Source of the DNA: Candidatus Zixiibacteriota bacterium
GTDB taxonomy: Bacteria; Zixibacteria; MSB-5A5; GN15; FEB-12
Assembly: GCA_040756055.1 (NCBI GenBank)
Contig: JBFLZR010000003.1
Span: 43,160-107,159, forward strand
Reading direction: 5' to 3'
Length of the DNA stretch: 64,000 bases
The position numbers and the translations under genes were made by a program. The notes under the pieces were generated by a model. The model was not told the DNA's origin. It was given only the letters and a program-made list of their open reading frames with translations, and made no database searches. Of the stretch, positions 6,566 to 13,945 are shown one piece after another. Positions within the stretch are counted from its first letter, which is position 1. Every line of letters starts with the position of its first letter.

Positions 6566-7720
6566 CTATTGAAGAGATAATTTCTGGACATACTCGCCGG
6601 GAGGGGCATCCTCGGCCGTCCGGCCATCATCGTGACATCCCGAACAGTCCGGTTTGTTGGAGTACTTCAGGTCAACGTGGCAGTCGCCGCACTCGAGCTC
6701 ACCGTGGATTTCGTCGAGCTTAAGCCCGGTGACAACGTGGCTGAAGTTCTGCTGGTTCCATCCGGCGTGACAGGAAGTACACTGGTTGTTAAGACGCGCG
6801 ATCTGTTTGCCGGTCGGGTGACAGGCACGGCAGCTCAGGTCCTTGTGAAAGCGGTTCAACGGCCATCCGGTCGACGCGTGCGAGAAGCCCGGTTTCTCTT
6901 TATGGTCGTGGCACTTCGAACAGGCGTCTTTGATGTGGCAGTCGTTACAGATGGCGTGAATCTCTTCATCCGTTTTCGACGGTCGGGACTGGGCCTGGAG
7001 ATCGTGGCAGTAGCTGCAGTTTTCTTCTTTGTGGCAGTCCACGCAGCGCAGGCCAAACAGGTCTATATGCTGCTGGTGGTGAAGTGTCACTACCGGTCCC
7101 TGCTCATAGGGAGTAGTGTAAACTTTCTTGTCGGGAACGGTTATGACCGGGTGAGAGATACCAATAATATCGGTGGAGTCCATTCCCGGTCTGGCGAGAG
7201 CGCCGCCCGGGGTGGGGAGGTGACAGATAATGCACTTGGTATCGTGGCTCCATTCACGGTGACAGGAGAGGCACTGACGATGATAGGCTCCTTTTAATGA
7301 TGGCTGCCTCAGGTTTTCCGGGTTTTTCTCACCGCCGTGGCAATCGGCGCACGGGGGGATGTGACCGGGAGGGCTGTAATGGTGACAGGTTTCGCAGCCT
7401 TTACCCATTTGAGCCATGTCGGCGTGCAGCTTGTGGTTGAAATCGACCGGCTGATAAAGGTCACTCAACTCGCCAATCAGAAACGTGTCAGGAGCCTCGG
7501 ATAAATTGTGCTTGGCGTGGGCGGTCGGCATTCTCAGAGTGGGACACGGTTTAAGACACATGTCCTGCGCTGTCGGTTGCTCACAGGTGTGACACTCAAG
7601 ACAGTTGAGCGTGTCGACCTCCTGGTGCTTGGTCTGCTGGGCGGCTCCCAGAGCGATCATGGCGAAAGCAGCAACCAGGACTACTGTTGTCATTACGAGT
7701 CTTATATGTATCTTCTTCAT
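6566..7720 (-). CDS. Secreted 13-haem c-type cytochrome
   Basis: 384 residues from the ATG at 7720. A signal peptide covers about residues 1-28. I count thirteen CXXCH haem-binding motifs: CLECH, CETCH, CADCH, CLSCH, CIICH, CVDCH, CSYCH, CNDCH, CSKCH, CRACH, CTSCH, CGDCH and CSGCH. Many additional His residues (FNHKLHAD, THHQQH-like LHHQQHID, GFSHASTG, NFSHVVTG) could be distal ligands, giving bis-His haems as in cytochrome c3-like wires. An upstream in-frame extension to 7930 overlaps the NrfD gene and is low-complexity, so it is rejected. The start follows the NrfD-like stop codon after one base. It probably accepts electrons from the membrane subunit and passes them outward; I cannot assign it to a named cytochrome family. 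Confidence 0.92.
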   Translation of the reverse strand: MKKIHIRLVMTTVVLVAAFAMIALGAAQQTKHQEVDTLNCLECHTCEQPTAQDMCLKPCPTLRMPTAHAKHNLSEAPDTFLIGELSDLYQPVDFNHKLHADMAQMGKGCETCHHYSPPGHIPPCADCHGGEKNPENLRQPSLKGAYHRQCLSCHREWSHDTKCIICHLPTPGGALARPGMDSTDIIGISHPVITVPDKKVYTTPYEQGPVVTLHHQQHIDLFGLRCVDCHKEENCSYCHDLQAQSRPSKTDEEIHAICNDCHIKDACSKCHDHKEKPGFSHASTGWPLNRFHKDLSCRACHPTGKQIARLNNQCTSCHAGWNQQNFSHVVTGLKLDEIHGELECGDCHVDLKYSNKPDCSGCHDDGRTAEDAPPGEYVQKLSLQ

Positions 7721-7721
7721 T

Positions 7722-8993
7722 TTACTCGGCCCTCGAAAAGTTGCTGACGTTGATGCGGTCGTCGTGCTTGATATGGTTACCGTTCTCGTCAACCGGGACC
7801 GTGATGACCGGGAAGACCATGACGAACGCCCGGTACAACAGAACCAGGGCGCAGATGAATCCGGCCGTGACGAGAATTTCCATGAACGACGGGAAATAGG
7901 TCTTGGTGGCATACAGCGGTTTGTAAGCAATCAAAAAGACATTGATACGATTGAGCGCCACCCCGAATACCACCAGAGAAGCCGCCGTGAACAGGCCGCC
8001 GACAGTGTTTCGAAGTCGGTGGCTGGCGAGGATAAGTATGGGCAGCAGGACTCCGCCGACAATTTCGACGAGCCACATGATCGACTGGGTCGACATCTCA
8101 CTGACATACGGCCAGGCGTTACGGAGAGTGATATCACCAATCTTCAGGGCGAAATAGATGCCCAACAGCACCGGTGTGTACCGAGCGATTGATGACAGGA
8201 CACTCAATTCGGGTTTGAGTTTAAACGAGCGTGAGGCCAGTATTGATTCGAATATAACCATCGGGAAACCGACCGATATCGCCGAGAGCAAGAAAAGCAG
8301 GGGAGAAATGGGCGTATACCACAGCGGGTGGAGCTTGCTCGGCACGATAACCATCAGGGTTCCCAGCGACGACTGGTGCAGACACGAGAGCACCACTCCG
8401 GCGATAATGAACAGCGAGACGAATCGGCCGAGGGTTTTGTCGGCAATCGACAGGAATGACTCGATCAGTTTGTTGAAGCCGCCGAGTATACCGGGCAGGT
8501 TGACCTTGCCTTTGAAGCGTTCCACCACGATTGGCAGGAACTCGATATACAGCACGGTGAGATAGATCATAACGCACATACCGACTTCGAAAAGCACCGA
8601 GTTGCCCTGCCAGAAGCCGGGAAGAGCCACGTGCCACATGTTGTAGTAGCGTCCGAGGTCGGTGAGAACGCCGATAGCCACAAAAGTGTAGCCCAGCAAT
8701 GCGGTGAGCAGGGCGGGCCTAACGATCACGTGGTATTTTTCTTTGTGGAAGATATCGGCGAGGGCGGCGGTGGTGAAACCACCGGCGGCCAGAGCCACGC
8801 CCGAGGCAACATCGATAGCAATCCAGATACCCCAGGGGTACTGGTCATCGAGGTTGGTCACGGCGCCCAGTCCGGCGATAAAGCGGTAGACGAATACCGC
8901 CAGGCCGGCAAGCATGATGGCGAAAAGGACCTTGGTGCCGCTGGTAAAATACGGCGCCTTGATCGGAACAGGAACTTCATGATGGTGTGCCAT
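7722..8993 (-). CDS. NrfD/HybB-like polytopic membrane subunit
   Basis: 423 residues with nine or ten hydrophobic segments. The N-terminal half has the family signature YPWGIWIAIDVASGVALAAG and a following GYTFVAIGVLTDLGRYYNMWH segment, typical of HybB-like NrfD proteins. These subunits bind (mena)quinone and pair with a ferredoxin-like subunit. The gene follows the iron-sulfur gene with a short overlap (stop/start shared at 8993) and precedes the cytochrome gene by one base, so all three are translationally linked. The likely role is quinol oxidation or quinone reduction coupled to the exported cytochrome; direction cannot be told from sequence. Confidence 0.92.
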   Translation of the reverse strand: MAHHHEVPVPIKAPYFTSGTKVLFAIMLAGLAVFVYRFIAGLGAVTNLDDQYPWGIWIAIDVASGVALAAGGFTTAALADIFHKEKYHVIVRPALLTALLGYTFVAIGVLTDLGRYYNMWHVALPGFWQGNSVLFEVGMCVMIYLTVLYIEFLPIVVERFKGKVNLPGILGGFNKLIESFLSIADKTLGRFVSLFIIAGVVLSCLHQSSLGTLMVIVPSKLHPLWYTPISPLLFLLSAISVGFPMVIFESILASRSFKLKPELSVLSSIARYTPVLLGIYFALKIGDITLRNAWPYVSEMSTQSIMWLVEIVGGVLLPILILASHRLRNTVGGLFTAASLVVFGVALNRINVFLIAYKPLYATKTYFPSFMEILVTAGFICALVLLYRAFVMVFPVITVPVDENGNHIKHDDRINVSNFSRAE

Positions 8994-9889
8994 TATTGAT
9001 CCTCCTGTCCGTTGTCGGTCTTGCGCAGTGAGTGCATCACCAATCCCAAAAATCCGTACAGGGCCAGCGGCGGTACGAATGATTTAAAGATACCGTGCTG
9101 GATGGTCTCCGTATGCTGCGGAATCGCGTCATCGGGAAGGGTAGGCAATTCAGTGTTCTTGAAATCGGCCGCCGCGAGATACATCCAGCTGGTCCCGCCG
9201 ATTTCGGTTTCGCCGTAGACGTGATCTTCATAGCGATCCGGCTGCATTCTGATGCGGGTATGTCCGAGGTCGATCAGCTCCTGGCGGGTGCCGAAAGTCA
9301 GGGCTTCGTTGGGGCATATTGAGACGCAGGCGGGGCGGTTGCCCTCGTCGAGGTGGCGCTCAATGCAGAAGGTGCATTTGCGCACCTGCGGATTGAGGGC
9401 GTTATCGTACTCGTAGGCCGGAATCTGGAAGGGGCAAGCCACCATACAGTAGCGGCAGCCGATACATTTCCAGGCTTCGTAAACCACCGGACCGTTGTTG
9501 GCCTTGTTGAGGGCGCCGACAATACAGGCTGAGACGCAGGCCGGTTCGTTGCAGTGCATGCACTGGACCTTCATGGTGTAAGCCTTGCTCGTGGCCGGGT
9601 CGCTATACTGATTGACAACCGTGTAGGCTTTTGAGTGGGGACGCCGATGTGTTTCGAATACGGATTTGTCCTCGAAAGCCGTAATCGGCTCTGTTGAGAG
9701 GGAGTGCTGGTTGTTGCAGGCCCATTCGCACTTGCGACAACCGATGCATACGACGGTGTCTACCAGAACGCCGTATGTCGCCCTGCAGTCGAGGACCTCT
9801 CCGTCATCTGTTGCAAAGGCGCTGTTGGTGGCAAGGGCGGCGGAGCTTAACGCAGCAAGTTTGAAAAATTCTCTTCGTTTTAAGCTCAT
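8993..9889 (-). CDS. Tat-exported four-cluster ferredoxin (HybA-like)
   Basis: 298 residues. The N-terminus carries a twin-arginine signal (KRREFFKLAALSSAALA). Four cysteine clusters follow: CIGCRKCEWAC, CMHCNEPACVSAC, CIGCRYCMVACPF and CTFCIER with CVSICP. That is the arrangement of HybA/DmsB-type subunits carrying four [4Fe-4S] clusters. A single C-terminal membrane anchor is visible (FVPPLALYGFLGLVM). It should sit on the outer face of the inner membrane, relaying electrons between the NrfD-like quinone site and the multihaem cytochrome. No catalytic molybdopterin or hydrogenase subunit is encoded nearby, so this is a quinone:cytochrome module without its own substrate enzyme. First gene of the three-gene operon. 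Confidence 0.93.
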   Translation of the reverse strand: MSLKRREFFKLAALSSAALATNSAFATDDGEVLDCRATYGVLVDTVVCIGCRKCEWACNNQHSLSTEPITAFEDKSVFETHRRPHSKAYTVVNQYSDPATSKAYTMKVQCMHCNEPACVSACIVGALNKANNGPVVYEAWKCIGCRYCMVACPFQIPAYEYDNALNPQVRKCTFCIERHLDEGNRPACVSICPNEALTFGTRQELIDLGHTRIRMQPDRYEDHVYGETEIGGTSWMYLAAADFKNTELPTLPDDAIPQHTETIQHGIFKSFVPPLALYGFLGLVMHSLRKTDNGQEDQ

Positions 9890-9935
9890 GTTTCTACCTA
9901 TTTATACCTCTTGATGTTTGACTTCAAAGCAATGA

Positions 9936-9953
9936 ATGTGAAGGATTTCACAT
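9936..9953. promoter_or_regulatory. CRP/FNR-family operator-like palindrome
   Basis: ATGTGA-AGGATT-TCACAT is a perfect 6-base inverted repeat around a 6-base spacer, matching the TGTGA-N6-TCACA pattern bound by CRP and related HcpR-type regulators. It is centred about 55 bases upstream of the start of the HybA-like gene. I found no equally good copy elsewhere in the window. Which regulator binds it is not known. Confidence 0.6.
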
Positions 9954-10152
9954 ATTTTACTCAATAAAGACCGCATTGTGGGTTGAATTTACCTCGTTAA
10001 ACGAAATTTGTCAATAAGAACTGGTCGGGTTTGATTGGGAAACCGGGGGGCTATTAGCTTCGCGCCTTACCGGTATATCCGCTTTTCAAGCTGCTGACGG
10101 GGGGTAGCAGGTTTTTGGCAAGGTTGGGCGGAGACATTTTCTTGGAATGAAA

Positions 10153-10229
10153 TGGTCGGGGTGAGAGGATTTGAACCTCCGACATCTTGCTCCCAAAGCA
10201 AGCGCGCTACCGGGCTGCGCCACACCCCG
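10153..10229 (-). tRNA. tRNA-Pro (anticodon UGG)
   Basis: Acceptor CGGGGTG/CACCCCG, D arm GCGC..GCGC, anticodon stem TTGCT/AGCAA with loop TTGGGAG giving anticodon TGG, T stem GGAGG with loop TTCAAAT. The 3' CCA is encoded. Confidence 0.95.
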
Positions 10230-10476
10230 AACAACCGGCCCCATAATAGTCCAACATGGCGTTTTAGTCAAGGCGAATGTCGGACCGGCGTAAACCGGGC
10301 GGAGACGGGAATTGGGGGAAAAGGGCCTTTTCGACAGCAATGGCAGATCCTTGGCTATCTGTCGATGGGCGGCAGGCTCAAACCCTGTTTGGGACTGACA
10401 CTTTCCGTACATTCAGTTGTTCCTATCTGACCGCTGGATTACATCCCCGATTTGCGGGACTCGGGAGTTTTCAATG

Positions 10477-10507
10477 GAATGACGCGATCTTGCCGATCGC
10501 ATCTGGC
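10477..10507 (+). repeat. Direct repeat with internal GCGATC..GATCGC hairpin, copy 1
   Basis: The string ATGACGCGATCTTGCCGATC followed by GCATCTGG recurs at 10882-10912 in the same orientation with one difference near its start. The core GCGATC-TTGCC-GATCGC is a small hairpin, so the unit resembles a REP-like element. Confidence 0.75.
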
Positions 10508-10520
10508 CAAACCTAAAACG

Positions 10521-10593
10521 CCTCTTTCCCCCTCGCCCTCTGGGAGAGGGTCGGGGTGAGGGATTTCAAAAATAATGAAACGAACCCAAATCG
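10521..10593 (-). repeat. Inverted partner of the 2053-2125 repeat
   Basis: Reverse complement of 2053-2125 with the same length: CCTCGCCCTCTGGGAGAGGG near the left end, GGGGTGAGGGATTT in the middle and CGAACCCAAATCG at the right end. Confidence 0.75.
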
Positions 10594-10697
10594 TGGTAGC
10601 GATATGGAGGCGAAAAGAATACTGGGGATTTTTGTGGCAGAACCGCTCACGATTATAGTCTTTCGCGGAAGAGGGTTCTGCGACGAAGATTGACTCC

Positions 10698-10769
10698 GGT
10701 ACCCCACCTCACAGGTTAGTTTTTCTCGAATCATCTCCCACCTGCCGCTGACGCTCTAGGTGGGGTACC
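10698..10769. repeat. Perfect 12-base inverted repeat around a 48-base loop
   Basis: GGTACCCCACCT at 10698-10709 pairs with AGGTGGGGTACC at 10758-10769. No open reading frame lies between them. It could be a tiny mobile-element remnant or a folding element. Confidence 0.7.
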
Positions 10770-10793
10770 ATCGTTCAGGAAATCAGGTCTTGT

Positions 10794-10817
10794 AGGGGTT
10801 CAAAATTTTGAACCCCT
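10794..10817. repeat. 24-base perfect palindrome
   Basis: AGGGGTTCAAAA followed directly by its own reverse complement. There is no T-run, and no neighbouring gene for it to terminate. Confidence 0.75.
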
Positions 10818-10820
10818 GCG

Positions 10821-10863
10821 GTTCAGGCCGCAAGCAAGTTTGAGCCTGACACCCGTCGAAGAC
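10821..10863 (+). repeat. Fragment of the 138-base repeat
   Basis: GCAAGCAAGTTTGAGCCTGA and CACCCGTCGAAGAC match the middle of the units at 1931-2068 and 2136-2273, with substitutions. Confidence 0.65.
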
Positions 10864-10881
10864 TGGATTCAGTTATTCAAC

Positions 10882-10912
10882 GGGATGACGCGATCTTGCC
10901 GATCGCATCTGG
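10882..10912 (+). repeat. Direct repeat with internal hairpin, copy 2
   Basis: Second copy of 10477-10507, about 405 bases downstream and 53 bases before rlmN. Confidence 0.75.
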
Positions 10913-10964
10913 AGCGCCCATTGGGGCTTGCTAAATGGCGAATTTGTGGTAAATTTACGCAACT

Positions 10965-12029
10965 ATGACGAAAATCAACCTGCTCGGATATACTTCCAGC
11001 GACCTCGAAAAGCTCATGCTCGAAATGGGCGAAAAGCCCTACCGGGGAAAGCAACTGTTCAAGTGGCTCTACAAACACCGTCAGTATGACTTCGAGATGA
11101 TCTCCGACCTGACCAAGAGGCTCCGCCAGAAACTCGATGATTTGTATTATGTTGAAGGTCTCAGGTTGGCGCGCGAGGATGTATCGGCTGATGGTACCCG
11201 GAAGTTTCTGTTTGGGCTCGATGACGGCTGCAGTATCGAGTCGGTGCTTATACCCGAAGAGGATTCGGACCGTCGGACTATCTGCGTGTCCACTCAGGTG
11301 GGTTGCGCGCTCGGTTGTATATTCTGCGCGACAGGGTCGATGGGTTTCAGCCGCAATTTGACGGTGGGTGAAATCGTGGGGCAGCTTTTGTTTGTCCGGG
11401 ATAATTTTGGCGAGGACGCGTTTACGAATATTGTCATGATGGGTATGGGCGAGCCGCTCTTGAATCTTCAGAATGTGGTCGAGGCGGTGAACATAATATC
11501 CGCCGGGGATGGGCTTTCGGTGGCGGCCAAGAAGGTTACGATATCGACCGCCGGTATCGCCCCGAAAATCGTGGAACTGGCGGATTTGAAACTGAAATCC
11601 CGTTTGGCGGTATCATTAAATGCAGCCACCGATGAGAAACGTTTGAAAATAATGCCGATTGCCAGGTCATATTCCCTCGAGCAGCTTCGCGAAGCGTTGC
11701 TTTATTATACCCGTCAGACAAAATCGAGGGTGACGTTTGAGTATATTCTCTTTGAGGGGTTCAATGACACGAAAGCCGATGTCAAGGCTATCGCGGAGTT
11801 TATAAAATCGATACCGTGTAAGATAAATCTTTTGGCGTATAATCCGGTTGAGTCGTTGGCGGCGGTCGACGGGCCCCAGTTGCGAAGGCCATCGGACGAG
11901 AAAGTGGACTGGTTCGCCAAGCAGCTTTATCCCCGCGCCCCGGCCGTGACTGTGCGCAGAAGCCGGGGAGTGGATATTAATGCCGCCTGCGGACAACTCG
12001 CGGCGAAGCACAAACTGAGGAGCACCTGA
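10965..12029 (+). CDS. rlmN: 23S rRNA/tRNA adenine-C2 methyltransferase RlmN
   Basis: 354 residues, the normal family length. The radical-SAM motif CxxxCxxC is at Cys114, Cys118 and Cys121 (GCALGCIFC). The GMGEPLLN segment that binds S-adenosylmethionine follows, and the C-terminal reactive cysteine is Cys342 (INAACGQL). RlmN methylates A2503 of 23S rRNA and A37 of some tRNAs in the cytoplasm. Its stop overlaps the start of the next gene by one base (TGATG), so at least two genes share the transcript. Confidence 0.97.
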   Translation: MTKINLLGYTSSDLEKLMLEMGEKPYRGKQLFKWLYKHRQYDFEMISDLTKRLRQKLDDLYYVEGLRLAREDVSADGTRKFLFGLDDGCSIESVLIPEEDSDRRTICVSTQVGCALGCIFCATGSMGFSRNLTVGEIVGQLLFVRDNFGEDAFTNIVMMGMGEPLLNLQNVVEAVNIISAGDGLSVAAKKVTISTAGIAPKIVELADLKLKSRLAVSLNAATDEKRLKIMPIARSYSLEQLREALLYYTRQTKSRVTFEYILFEGFNDTKADVKAIAEFIKSIPCKINLLAYNPVESLAAVDGPQLRRPSDEKVDWFAKQLYPRAPAVTVRRSRGVDINAACGQLAAKHKLRST

Positions 12030-13432
12030 TGAGTAGAATTGTCGTGATGATAACGTTTCTGATCTGGCTGTGCGCCGGAGTACTTTCCGCTCAGGAAGTG
12101 AATGTCACCGTCGGTGAGTTGAAAATACCCGGGTTCAAGTGGGGTGCGCAGCCGGTCCAGCTCACGGTGACCAATAACAGCGACTATATGAAGTTCGTGG
12201 TTTCTATCGTGCATGTGGAATTCAGTGAGGCCGACCCGCCTTATAGTCGCAACGACCGCTTTCATGATCTTGTGCAGCCGGGGATGACCGAGACAATCGA
12301 GCCGCTGGTATATATCCCGGGCAGTTATGGTCCGGCGACGATAACGATAGATTTTTACGATGTGGTGGATACTCTGGACGCGGTTTCGGCCGGTGAACAT
12401 ATTCTTCACAAGGTGATTGAGGCGGACTTTCCGAAGCCGGATACGCTGAAGCAGGTATTTGACACGCGGCTGGTGTTTCCCAGCCGGGTGGAGGAACATC
12501 CCTATTTTGAGAGCGAGTTCTCCCGGTTGACGCTCGGGTTGCTTGCCGAAGGCAAATCGCCGGAGGAGATTCATGAGCTAACCGGCGCGGACCGTCAGTT
12601 TGTATTGGAGCAACTTCGGTTTTTTGCCGGGCAGCGTCTTATAGTTCAGAAGGAAGATTCCATAGATGTCGCTATTCCTGTGATATCAAAGGAGGAAGGG
12701 TCGGTTCAGGCCAAACTTGCCGACCGGGCGGCTCAGTCGCTGGCGGGGATCATCGCCGGCAATATGCCGGCTTATCGGGCGGTCCTTGACTCGCTTGTCG
12801 CGGCCAAGGTTGTTCCGACCGACAGCACTGATGTTCTCGATGACGCGGTGGTTTTGTACAAGCCATATCCGGTGGTTACGGCCTTGGTGCTGTGGAATCT
12901 GTTGGGAACGCAGTTTATCGCGGGGGGAAATCAGCTGGATATGTTCTGGGGATTGGATATCTGTAATTTGCCGAAGATGGAATATCTCTATGCCGCCCCC
13001 GAGGGGCCGGAGTATAACGGACGATTTTTTTACGCCTTTCTTTATGATGGGCGCAACGTGCGGCTGATTTCGAGTAATCATCCGCCCAGGATACTTTGTA
13101 GCGGCAATTTCCCTCCGCAGCGCGGCTCCACCGGGGCGGCCAAATGGAGGCACGATGAGAGTGACCGTCCGGAATATATCATGCTCGACCCGGTTAAGGT
13201 GGTTCCGGCACTGGAAACGCTGGCGGCCGGTACATCCGGTATAATCGACACCACGCTCCAGCAGGCGCGCAATAACGCCGAGCAATTCGGGCGAGGGGTG
13301 GTGACACGCGGATATAAGCTCTGGCTGTGGAACCTGGTGGTGACAAAGGTGACCGACATACTGATGGAGCAGGGAGTGCTGCCCGATCCGGGAGAAGCTT
13401 TATATGTATTCAGTGTGAAGAAAGGAAATTGA
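12029..13432 (+). CDS. Exported protein of unknown function
   Basis: 467 residues with a signal peptide (residues 1-21, ending LSAQE). I do not recognise the family. Residues about 22-135 look like a beta-rich immunoglobulin-type domain (VTVGELKIPGF..QPVQLTVTNNS..). A helical stretch follows (LTLGLLAEGKSPEEIHELTGADRQFVLEQL) that resembles a winged-helix or SIR2-like repeat, and then a mixed region with YAAPEGPEYNGRFFYAFLYD. Overlaps rlmN by one base and is one base before the next, lipoprotein gene, so the pair probably works together in the envelope. Confidence 0.75.
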   Translation: MSRIVVMITFLIWLCAGVLSAQEVNVTVGELKIPGFKWGAQPVQLTVTNNSDYMKFVVSIVHVEFSEADPPYSRNDRFHDLVQPGMTETIEPLVYIPGSYGPATITIDFYDVVDTLDAVSAGEHILHKVIEADFPKPDTLKQVFDTRLVFPSRVEEHPYFESEFSRLTLGLLAEGKSPEEIHELTGADRQFVLEQLRFFAGQRLIVQKEDSIDVAIPVISKEEGSVQAKLADRAAQSLAGIIAGNMPAYRAVLDSLVAAKVVPTDSTDVLDDAVVLYKPYPVVTALVLWNLLGTQFIAGGNQLDMFWGLDICNLPKMEYLYAAPEGPEYNGRFFYAFLYDGRNVRLISSNHPPRILCSGNFPPQRGSTGAAKWRHDESDRPEYIMLDPVKVVPALETLAAGTSGIIDTTLQQARNNAEQFGRGVVTRGYKLWLWNLVVTKVTDILMEQGVLPDPGEALYVFSVKKGN

Positions 13433-13433
13433 T

Positions 13434-13871
13434 ATGAGGCTGAGTGTGTCGGTAAAGCTCGCTGTGGTTTTTGCGCTTGTGGTGTCGTTGGTGTGGAGTG
13501 GTTGCTCAAAAAAGTCTCCGAAGCGCGACCAGATACCCCTTTTGAAGGGAAAGATATTCGCTCTGCAGGAAGCGGTTAAGGAGCGCAACCGGGCGGCTAT
13601 CGACTCGCTGTTGTCGGTTAAGATAATCGATAACGGTCAGAGTTCGGATTCGCTTCTGAGTTTCGTGTATGGTCCGGACGGCGGATTCGGGTTTGAAAGA
13701 TTCGGTAATTGCGAGATTCTTTACACGGCCAATAAGGCGCGCATGGAGTGCTACGTGATGGACTCGACCTCGCAGGAAGACCGTCCGGTCACTTTCTTTA
13801 TGGCTCTGGAAGATGACATGTGGCTGTTTACCAGTTTTCAGCAGGGCGGCGGGGAAAAAGACAGCCTTTAA
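13434..13871 (+). CDS. Lipoprotein of unknown function
   Basis: 145 residues with lipoprotein signal and lipobox VWSGC; the mature part starts CSKKSPK. The body is a small alpha/beta domain (LKGKIFALQEAVKERN, SDSLLSFVYGPDGGFGFERFG, ARMECYVMD, PVTFFMALEDDMWLFTSFQ) reminiscent of SnoaL/NTF2-like folds, a weak guess. AAAGGAAATT gives a good ribosome site. Last gene of the rlmN transcript before a bidirectional terminator. Confidence 0.75.
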   Translation: MRLSVSVKLAVVFALVVSLVWSGCSKKSPKRDQIPLLKGKIFALQEAVKERNRAAIDSLLSVKIIDNGQSSDSLLSFVYGPDGGFGFERFGNCEILYTANKARMECYVMDSTSQEDRPVTFFMALEDDMWLFTSFQQGGGEKDSL

Positions 13872-13886
13872 TGCTTGCGGATTTCC

Positions 13887-13920
13887 AAAAAAAACAGGCG
13901 CGATAAGCGCCTGTTTTTTT
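13887..13920. terminator. Bidirectional terminator between convergent genes
   Basis: Stem ACAGGCGC/GCGCCTGT with a five-base loop, flanked by A8 on one side and T7 on the other, so it can act on both strands. It separates the rlmN transcript from the convergent ctpA gene. Confidence 0.92.
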
Positions 13921-13945
13921 ATAGTCCATTGACTCTATTCGATTT

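Larger units (their letters stand above)
10230..10964. other. Gene-free stretch packed with repeats and palindromes
   Basis: About 735 bases with no supportable gene between tRNA-Pro and rlmN. It holds a 30-base direct repeat pair, the 73-base inverted partner of 2053-2125, a 12-base perfect inverted repeat (10698-10709 and 10758-10769), a 24-base perfect palindrome (10794-10817) and a fragment of the 138-base repeat (10821-10863). Confidence 0.7.

Noticed and set aside
7721..7930. N-terminal extension of the cytochrome frame to 7930
   Set aside because: It lies inside the NrfD gene, is Ser/Arg-rich without a signal peptide, and the ATG at 7720 gives a perfect signal peptide.
10086..10412. 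Open frame across tRNA-Pro
   Set aside because: It includes the tRNA sequence itself and has no coding signal.
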